Positions 56,246-64,000 of a stretch of DNA of 64,000 nt are shown piece by piece. Below the pieces are notes generated by a model, which ran no database searches, was not told the DNA's origin, and saw only the letters and a program-made list of their open reading frames with translations. Position 1 is the first letter of the stretch. Every line of letters starts with the position of its first letter. The DNA is from Przewalskia tangutica (lineage: Eukaryota > Streptophyta > Magnoliopsida > Solanales > Solanaceae). The DNA is taken from the NCBI GenBank assembly GCA_029844215.1, contig CM056726.1:36015001-36079000 (forward strand), read 5' to 3'. The position numbers were made by a program, and so were the translations under genes.

Positions 56246-57352
56246 CTATCTCATTGTGTGTTTAAACAAGGAGGTTAAGTCTTTCAGGTGCACGATGAGT
56301 CCTAGTGGTCCTACGGAGTTGAATATTCTGCGTTTCAGTGTTTGTTGCATTTTGATTGTGAGAAGGTGTTTGTGTGTTGGACAATCCAGCACCTTGACAA
56401 CTTTCAGGAATATCATTTTGAATAGGATGATGCATAACCATTGTGTCATCTTCCATTGGTTGTGTATGAGAGTCTTGCATTTCTGCATTATCCCTCACAT
56501 CACTCCCATTGGCTGAAGGGCACTCCCACTGAATCCTTGCCTAGGTCATTGGACAAGGGTTCATCCCCTATATTATTTTGCACTTCTTGAATTTCTTCAA
56601 GTTCTATCTTGTTGTAACTCTGTTCCTCGTAGACATAATCTTCTTCAAGAAAAGTTGCATTTCTGGAAATAATAATCTTATGTTCGCCAGGAAGATAGAA
56701 GTAATATTCCCTTGTTTCCTTAAGATACCTCACAAAATAATACTTCTTACTTTTAGATTTCAATTTGTCGATGGCAACTTCTTTACATACGCAGGCACCC
56801 AGTCGCGTGTGTCTAAGTCTTGGCTCGTTCCATATCTCATATGGAGTTTTCTCTACTGACTTTGAAGGAACTTTGTTCAAAATATAGATTGGGCTTTGTA
56901 ATGCATATCCCCATAGGTATGTTGGTAGAGCTGAGAAGCTCATCATGGATCTAACCATATCTAATAAGGTAGGTCTGATTTCTCCTCTCAGCAACACCAT
57001 TCATCTGTGACGTTCCGGGAGGTGTTCATTGTGATTGAACTCTATGAAGGTTCAAGTAATCTAGAAATTGTTTACTTAAGTATTCACCTCCTCGATTTGA
57101 TCGAAGAGTCTTAATACTTATTTCAAGTTGCTTCTCTACTTCTGACTTGTACTCCATGAATTTCTCAAAAGCTTCAGACTTATGTTTCATAAGATACACA
57201 TGCCCAAACCTTGAGAAATCGTCTGTAAAAGTGATGAAATAAAGAAAGCCTCTCTTAGCTTGAGTTGAAAACGGCCCACATACATCGGTATGGACTAACT
57301 CAAGCACCTCTTTGGCACATATCCCTTTCCCAAAAAGTGATTTAGTTGTCAT
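56246..57352 (-). pseudogene. pol: Integrase of the long-LTR copia element
   Basis: 57352-57026 has ELVHTDVCGPFSTQAKRGFL and IKTLRSNRGGEYLSKQFLDY, where the second catalytic D is replaced (RSNRGGEY instead of RSDRGGEY). 57000-56500 continues with integrase C-terminal sequence (LPTYLWGYALQSPIYILNKV). The linker before RT runs to 56246 and includes RRTTRTHRAPERLNLLV. Confidence 0.85.
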
Positions 57353-57470
57353 CTCTTAAGCGAGATTCACAATTACCATATGACTCTAAGTCAAATGGTT
57401 CTAGGTAATCTAATTTTCTCAATCTTGCTATCCTTGATTCATTGATGTGACCAAGTCGGCAGTGCCATAA

Positions 57471-58636
57471 CTAGGTGGGATTTCTTGGATTACTTATTTT
57501 AGCTCGTTTATTTTGAATATTGAAAATTTCATGGCTACAGTTTAAAACATACAATCCATCCACAAGCGGTGCATTTCCACAAATAAAACCATTATAAGAT
57601 AAAACAAAACTTCCATTGGTAATAAATGAGGAAAACCTCTCAATGTCTAACATAGGGATAGAAATAATATTCCTCGTTAACGAGGGAACAAAATAACAAT
57701 TATTGAGTTATAAACAAAAGCCTGAAGGTAAATCTAGTCTATAAGTCCCCAGGCGTTCAGCATAAACTCTTGCTCTGTTTCCAACGTGTAGATCTACTTT
57801 TCAAGGTCCAACCTTTCTGCTGTCAATTAGACACTTCACATTATTACAAATGTGAGAGCCACAGGCGGTATCTAATACCCAGCAGTGAGAGTTAGTTACA
57901 GACATATTTATTTCAATGACAAACATACCTTGACCAGCAGGTCTAGAAGCACCTAGTTCCTTGTCTCCTCTTGGATCGTTGCAATCCCCTTCATAAGCCT
58001 TTAGCATGTTGTGAAGTTCTGGAAGATTCACCTTGGTTCCATTCATGTTGAAGTTCACAATGAAATTCTCAAATGAATCAGGAAGCGAATTCAGGATTAG
58101 GTTGACAGAGACATTTATAGGCAGCTTCATTCCAATTGAAGTCAACCTCTCTATTAACCCAATCATCTTCAGAACATGCGCTGACACTGGACCCCCTTCG
58201 TTCAGCTTACATTTGAAGAGATCTCTCAACAGTTCATACTCCATTATCTGAGACTGTGAGTCATAGATATTCTTCAAATGTTCTAGCATCTCGTTGGGAC
58301 CATGTTTTCATGTTGCCTCTATAACTCTACAGTTATGGAGGAAAACATTAAACATTGTTCTAGGATAGCATTGTCTAGATGTTTCTGATAAGCCGCCTTG
58401 TCAAACAGGGCATACTCAGCAGAATCATTAGCAGGGACTGTTAGGAATGTTGTGTCTAACACATACTGATTTTTTTCTAGTTTTAACACCAATCGCAGAT
58501 TTATTAACCAGTCAGGAAAGTTTGCTCCAGTCAATTTGTTTGTTTCAACCAACATTTTAAGTAACAGATTCAACATTGTATACTGAAGAAAAGATAGACT
58601 TGAAATTAACATCCTAATGTAATTTCTATTGAACAC
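57471..58636 (-). pseudogene. gag: gag and protease of the long-LTR copia element
   Basis: 58636-58319 starts the gag (KLTGANFPDWLINLRLVLKL, then EKNQYVLDT). 58289-57801 continues with YELLRDLFKCKLNEGGPVSA and LILNSLPDSFENFIVNFNMN. It then passes almost directly to the protease site SHCWVLDTACGSHICNNVKC. The zinc knuckle normally found between them is missing, and the usual DTGCGSH is DTACGSH. 57653-57471 is the GAG-pre-integrase start. Confidence 0.85.
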
Positions 58637-59263
58637 ATTCTTTAACTAACTAACATGGTCTTTAGTTTAATTAGCTCCCATTATTTTAACATACTCTTTA
58701 ACCCCATGAAAGAATACGGACTCATATCAAATACAGTCATAATGGGCCAAGATCCAGACTCATGTTGTCTCCGCGTTTGCTGAGGCTGATAACTTCAACA
58801 ACATGATCTGGTAGGTCTCTAAACCAATTGCAACCAATTTGCAACTCTTGGTTGACCAAATGTTCTAAACAATACGATTTGCGTCCCTCGGTTATCCGAC
58901 ACTGGGGCGCCAAGACAGCCTAGCAAGTCAACTCTATTATGCGACTACAATTATGTATCTAAGTGGGCTTTGCCTTCATCGAGCAAACACTGGGGTGTAA
59001 ATATTCAGGAAGGTTTATCACCTACTACAACATTTATATGCATCTATGAAAGGGTCTGAGTCCTCGAAGACTTAGAACAAATGCTGGGGCATAAATACTC
59101 ATCTCGCCGAAAAGGATTTTGCACCACAATCAATTATAACGGACGACGCGTTCATTTTAAATGAGACTTGTATTAAATTTTGGGGAACATTTTAATTTAG
59201 GGTTTTATTCAAGATCAACTATTACATGTTTCAAACATTACTCAAAGCATTTAAACATGTATT

Positions 59264-59396
59264 TGGGCGCCGCCTACCCAAGCATGATTGCGGACTCTAA
59301 ACTAATTTTGGACGCCGCCTATCCAAGCATGATTGCAGACTCTAAACTAGTTTTGGACGCCGCCTATCCAAGCATGATTGCGGACTCTAAACTTAG
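59264..59396. repeat. 45-bp tandem repeat, three units
   Basis: Units at 45-bp steps (59268, 59313 and 59358), with one or two changes each. On the plus strand they form an open 15-residue repeat (DAAYPSMIADSKLVL), but that strand is antisense to the element. Confidence 0.9.
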
Positions 59397-59505
59397 TAAG
59401 GTAAATGACGATCATTTAACACATAAACAGTACACCAACATACTGTGTAATAATAATCATGGATTAAACTTCGAAAAACTGAGATTTTAACATTCTGGAA
59501 ATCCG

Positions 59506-59745
59506 GAGCCGCGGCGCTGAATAGGCAGAAACTTTTGGTTTATGTTTCTGTGAATTAGGGTGGCGCCGCTCCACTATGGGGCCTCGGCGCTTCAGTTCCA
59601 GAGAGTTCCGAAATTCAAAATGAAGCTTTTAATCATGATCCCTGAAATTATCGTGACCGGTGCCGCAGCGCTCCGACATGGAGTCGCGACGCCGTTGTGA
59701 AACCCTAGCTGGCGTCGCGGTGCCCTACATTAGGGTCGCAGCGCC
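59506..59745. other. GC-rich paired-motif cluster in copia leader
   Basis: GAGCCGCGGCGCT at 59506, then three clear pairs: 59558/59579 (GGGTGGCGCCGCT, GGGCCTCGGCGCT), 59660/59681 (GTGCCGCAGCGCT, GAGTCGCGACGCC) and 59712/59733 (GCGTCGCGGTGCC, GGGTCGCAGCGCC). Each pair is spaced 21 bp start to start. Confidence 0.85.
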
Positions 59746-60131
59746 GACATCCTTTTCAGTGTAGTTTCCGCGCTGATTTTCTAAAAATCGTCCAACCCCT
59801 AAATCTAATTTAGGGTTCAGATTACGGGTCTTTTACTATCACCAACCATTATCAATAACGCACATGTCGACCATCATCCATTCCTACACGTTCTTCGCCG
59901 TGCACCATGTTCGTAATGAACCAGTTTCTGCACAAGGCTCAGTACGTGCTAGAATGGAATGACTTCATCGATTTAGCATAGTTGATAATTTAGGGTGATT
60001 TCAAAAAGGTTAATCGCTCAGTCAAAGTTTGTCGGATTTCAGTAGCCTTGTTTTAATTCAGATTAAAATCAATTTTACGTTTAACCCATATTATTATATC
60101 TTTCAATTGTTACGTAACCATTGAACCAGCA

Positions 60132-60146
60132 TGGGCTCTGATACCA
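60132..60146 (-). other. Primer-binding site, initiator tRNA-Met
   Basis: The minus strand reads TGGTATCAGAGCCCA, one base inside the LTR start at 60148. Copied in the tandem array near 61614 and 63082. Confidence 0.87.
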
Positions 60147-60359
60147 CTGTACGGTTTTGTTGGGTCTAAAACACACAAGGCACAGCGGAAGTTTAAATTT
60201 TTTTTTAACTTACTTGTCCCGACAAAGTCGTCTGGTATGATTATGTTACAATTGAAACCTGTAAAGACATGAAATATTAAATTACAGTTGATATTTTGAA
60301 TCTCTACTAAAAGGTGCACACGCGATTGTCTCTTCGGGTGCAAGCCTTCGCTACGGTAT

Positions 60360-61502
60360 TGTTAGGTATATTTTATATACTCATTTTGAGTCATTTTTAG
60401 TTAGTATTTTCCTCATTTTCTTTGAAATTAGTATCGTGTAAGGGTCGATTTTCCTTCGAAGCCCGAGCTGTATGAGGCAAAAACTCGTCCCACGACGACA
60501 GTTGGCAGCATCCGGACGAAGAGCCTGCAGGGCCGCGGCGCCATTTTCTCAGAGAGAAGCAGGACTTCCGGCGCCGTGGCGCCAAAATGCAGGGCTGCGA
60601 CGCCGACGCGGGTTTTTCCAGATCCGAGGCGAATTTGGCAAGGGGCAAAAAGGGTCCGAAGCAAGAGTTTTAGACAGCGTATATAAACCCCTATGACATA
60701 TTTTATTAAGGCATCTCTGATATTCTATCACACTTCTGGAGAGAACTTTGGAAGCTAGAAGATTGGAGACCATGTTCAAGTTATTTTTTTTTCTTTTCTT
60801 TGCTTTATTTCAGTTCATGTTGGATTATATATTAGTTCTTAGCATGACAATGTCTAGAAGCTAACCTTTATATTAGGGTTTTCATTGAATCGTTTGAAAC
60901 TCTTTTTATGAATTAATGCATTAGTATTGATTTCTTCTTCAATTGGTTAAGATCAATTCAGTATTGGATTGAATGTTTGATAATTAATTGATCACTAATT
61001 GTCATAATCTATATGATTTCGAATCGAGATCCGAGAGGAGAGATTTGGATGTGCTGTAATTGAATAGACATAGGTTAAAATCGCGGACGAAAGTACCCCG
61101 ATACTTATGTAGTATTTAAGGTTATTGTTCTTAATCCTCCTGTGTGGTAAAATCTATCATAGAAATATAGAAGATTTCTGCATAAGGTTGAGCTTTTATA
61201 TATCCTAACCGGAATATAAGACAGATTAGTTAACCTGCTATCTTAACAAAGAATAAGAAGTCATTGTTGTTGCATTAAGGATTGAAAAAAAGTGGATAGT
61301 TGAGGATATTGGAAGCCCTATTTCCATCACAATTGATTTAAATCAAAGCATACTTAGGTTAACTCCTGCAATTTACTCTAGCTAGTTCTTAGATAAAAAC
61401 AAAAAAAACATCCTTACGATTGCCAAATAGATACCATAGATTAGATAACCGGTAATTGATAACCGACTCATGGGCGATATTCGGTCTTACAGACTATATT
61501 CG
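60360..61502 (+). repeat. Athila-like LTR in array unit 1
   Basis: Starts TGTTAGGTATATTTTATATAC and follows the Athila-like LTR layout: 'tgagtcatttttagttag', GC cluster at 60530-60604, TATA box TATATAAA at 60680-60687, 'tatattagttcttagcatgac', 'tgaattaatgcatt'. It stops at 'agactatattcgg', short of the usual 3' end of such LTRs. Confidence 0.85.
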
Positions 61503-61846
61503 GTCAAAGTTTGTCAGACTTCAATAGCCTTGTTTTAATTCAGATTAAAATCAATTTTACGTTTAACCTATATTATTATATCTTTCAATTGTTACGTAAC
61601 CATTGAACCAGCCTGGGCTCTGATACCACTGTAGGGTTTTGTTGGGTCTAAAACACACAAGGAAGGCACAACGGAAGTTTACTTTTTTTTTTTAACTTAC
61701 TTGTCTCAACAAAGTCGTCTGGTATGATTACGTTACAATTGAAACCTGTAAAGACATAAAATATAAACTTACCGTTGATATTTTGAATCTCTACTAAAGG
61801 GTGCGCACGCGATTGTCTCATCGGGTGCAAGACTTCGCTACGGTAT

Positions 61847-62970
61847 TGTTAAGTATATTTTATATACACATTTTGAGTCATTTTTAGTTAGTATTTTCCT
61901 CATTTTCTTTGAAATTAGTATCGTGTTAGGGTCGATTTTCCTTCGAAGCCCGAGCTGTATGAGGCAAAAACTCGTCCCACGACGATAAAAGATCCGGACG
62001 AAGAGCAGGGTCGCGCGCCATTTTCTCGAGAGAGTGACTTCCGGCGCCGTGGCGCCAAAATGCAGGGCTGCGACGCCGACGCGGGTTTTTCCAGATTCGA
62101 GGCGAATTTGGCAAGGGGCAAAAAGGGTCCGAAGCAAGAGTTTTAGACAGCGTATATAAACCCCTATGACATATTTTATTAAGGCATCTCTGATATTCTA
62201 TCACACTTCTGGAGAGAACTTTGGAAGCTAGAAGATTGGAGACCATGTTCAAGTTGCTTTTTTTTTCTTTTCTTTGCTTTATTTCGTCACGTTGGATTAT
62301 ATATTAGTTCTTAGCATGACAATGTCTAAGCTAACCTTTATATTAGGTTTTCATTGAATCGCCAAACTCTTTTTATGAATTAATGCATTAGTATTGATTT
62401 CTTCTTCAATTCGTTAAGATCAATTCGATTGATTGGATTGAATGTTTGATAATTAATTGATCACTAATTGTCATAATCTATATGATTTCAATCGAGATCA
62501 GAGAGAGATTTGGATGTCTTTGTAATTGAATAGACATAGGTTAAAATCGCGGACGAAAGTACCCCGATACTTATGTAGTATTTAAGGTTATTGTTCTTAA
62601 TCCTCCTGTGTGGTAAAATCTATCATAGAAATATAGAAGATTTCTGCATAAGGTTGAGCTTTTATATATCCTAACCGGAATATAAGACAGATTAGTTAAC
62701 CTGCTATCTTAACAAAGAATAAGAAGTCATTGTTGTTGCATTAAGGATTGAAAAAAAGTGGATAGTTGAGGATATTGGAAGCCCTATTTCCATCACAATT
62801 GATTTAAATCAAAGCATACTTAGGTTAACTCCTGCAATTTACTCTAGCTAGTTCTTAGATAAAAACAAAAAAAACATCCTTACGATTGCCAAATAGATAC
62901 CATAGATTAGATAACCGGTAATTGATAACCAGTCTCTGTGGACGATATTCAGTCTTACAGACTATATTCG
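61847..62970 (+). repeat. Athila-like LTR in array unit 2
   Basis: Copy of 60360-61502. TATA box at 62153-62160, GC motifs at 62008, 62044 and 62065. Between about 61985 and 62520 it has many small deletions not seen in units 1 and 3. Confidence 0.85.
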
Positions 62971-63313
62971 GTCAAAGTTTGTCAGACTTCAATAGCCTTG
63001 TTTTAATTCAGATTAAAATCAATTTTACGTTTAACCTATATTATTATATCTTTCAATTGTTACGTAACCATTGAACCAGCCTGGGCTCTGATACCACTGT
63101 AGGGTTTTGTTGGGTCTAAAACACACAAGAAAGGCACAGCGGAAGTTTACTTTGTTTTTTAACTTACTTGTCTCAACAAAGTCGTCTGGTATGATTACGT
63201 TACAATTGAAACCTGTAAAGACATAAAATATAAACTTACCGTTGATATTTTGAATCTCTACTAAAGGGTGCGCACGCGATTGTCTCATCGGGTGCAAGAC
63301 TTCGCTACGGTAT

Positions 63314-64000
63314 TGTTAAGTATATTTTATATACACATTTTGAGTCATTTTTAGTTAGTATTTTCCTCGTTTTCTTTGAAATTAGTATCGTGTTAGGGTC
63401 GATTTTCCTTCGAAGCCCGAGCTGTATGAGGCAAAAAATCGTCCCACGACGACAGTTGGCAGCATCCGGACGAAGAGCCTGCAGGGCCGCGGCGCCATTT
63501 TCTCAGAGAGAAGCAGGACTTCCGGCGCCGTGGCGCCAAAATGCAGGGCTGCGACGCCGACGCGGGTTTTTCCAGATCCGAGGCGAATTTTGCAAGGGGC
63601 AAAAAGGGTCTGAAGCAAGAGTTTTAGACATCGTATATAAACCCCTATGACATATTTTATTAAGGCATCTCTGATATTCTATCACACTTCTGGAGAGAAC
63701 TTTGGAAGCTAGAAGATTGGAGACCATGTTCAAGTTGTTGTTTTTTCTTTTCTTTGCTTTATTTCAGTTCATGTTGGATTATATATTAGTTCTTAGCATG
63801 ACAATGTCTAGAAGCTAACCTTTATATTAGGGTTTTCATTGAATCGCTTGAAACTCTTTTTATGAATTAATGCATTAGTATTGATTTCTTCTTCAATTGG
63901 TTAAGATCAATTCAGTATTAGATTGAATGTTTGATAATTAATTGACCATTAATTGTCATAATCTATATGATTTTGAATCGAGATCTGAGAGGGGAGATTT
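63314..64000 (+). repeat. Athila-like LTR in array unit 3 (cut by window edge)
   Basis: Copy of 60360-61502, nearly identical to unit 1. GC motifs at 63484, 63525 and 63546; TATA box at 63634-63641. Confidence 0.85.

Larger units (their letters stand above)
58640..60131 (-). other. 5' leader of the long-LTR copia element
   Basis: About 1.5 kb between gag and the primer site. It has no protein domain. It contains a 45-bp tandem repeat (59264-59396) and a dense GC motif cluster (59506-59745). Confidence 0.65.
52911..60359 (-). mobile_element. Ty1-copia element with long LTR, 5' LTR cut by an Athila-like LTR
   Basis: The left LTR (52911-54646) starts TGTAGGGTTTTATTGGGTC and ends CTTTCA, followed by a purine tract. 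Minus-strand order is gag, protease, integrase, RT, RNase H. A long leader and a tRNA-Met primer site lie next to the right LTR start (60148). The right LTR matches the left only to 60359 ('cgctacggtat'), where an Athila-like LTR begins. Stops and shifts are found in every domain. Confidence 0.87.
60019..64000. repeat. Tandem array of about 1.47-kb chimeric retroelement units
   Basis: Three head-to-tail units, the last cut by the window edge. Each contains, in order, copia leader end and primer site, the first about 210 bp of the copia LTR, and an Athila-like LTR. Repeat points: 'gtcaaagtttgtc' at 60021, 61503 and 62971; copia LTR start at 60148, 61630 and 63098; Athila-like LTR start at 60360, 61847 and 63314. 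Steps are therefore about 1482 then 1468 bp. The joint shares the microhomology 'gtcaaag'. The junctions are the same in every unit, so the chimera formed once and was then amplified. Confidence 0.9.

Noticed and set aside
60397..60779. Overlapping open frames on both strands in the GC-rich part of the array LTR (also at 61838-62252 and 63382-63733)
   Set aside because: They are open only because the GC cluster lacks stop codons. The same frames repeat with each array unit and break in unit 2. No domain is seen.
1..64000. tRNA, rRNA or organelle DNA insertions
   Set aside because: I saw no cloverleaf with conserved boxes, no rRNA segment and no plastid or mitochondrial gene. The tRNA-like words present are retroelement primer sites.

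Overview
The window looks like nuclear DNA of a flowering plant, most likely a member of the Solanaceae. It is AT-rich, its genes have GT-AG introns, and most of the sequence is nested LTR retrotransposons. One intronic fold-back MITE and the Tekay-type LTRs resemble forms I know from Solanaceae genomes. I recognise only two host genes: an intact class III peroxidase (19778-21144, +) and a small single-span membrane protein gene whose first exon I could not find (49465-51662, -).

Layout. 1-1113 is AT-rich with nothing recognised. 1119-17408 is a SIRE/Maximus-type Ty1-copia element on the minus strand (5-bp target duplication AAAAA). It is broken by two solo LTRs of one gypsy (Tekay-like) family in opposite orientations (2801-6326 and 10540-13348, each with its own 5-bp duplication). 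17414-19777 is intergenic, followed by the peroxidase. 21531-26525 is a short-LTR copia element with duplication GTTTA.

26838-44818 is a three-layer nest. An Athila-like gypsy element without RT/integrase ('B') holds a CACTA DNA transposon (29506-43243). The CACTA carries fragments that look like UGPase and GT14 glycosyltransferase exons, and itself holds a second Athila-like element without RT/integrase ('A', 31530-39772, duplication GTAAG). 45379-48710 is an internally deleted short-LTR copia on the minus strand. 49465-51662 is the membrane-protein gene with a MITE in an intron. 52911-60359 is a further copia element (minus). It runs into a tandem array of about 1.47-kb chimeric units (copia leader + copia LTR start + Athila-like LTR) that continues past the right edge.

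No operon-like cooperation is expected; the history is one of serial insertion. Signals not explained by ordinary annotation are: (i) a degenerate 13-bp GC-rich motif of the GGGYCGCGRCGCC type, often in pairs spaced 20-21 bp start to start, recurring in Tekay, Athila and copia elements and, in Athila LTRs, just upstream of the TATA box; (ii) a 13-bp palindrome TGTTGTSACAACA repeated in the LTRs and coding linkers of the SIRE element; (iii) a local inversion inside the SIRE envelope-like ORF; (iv) the chimeric tandem array.
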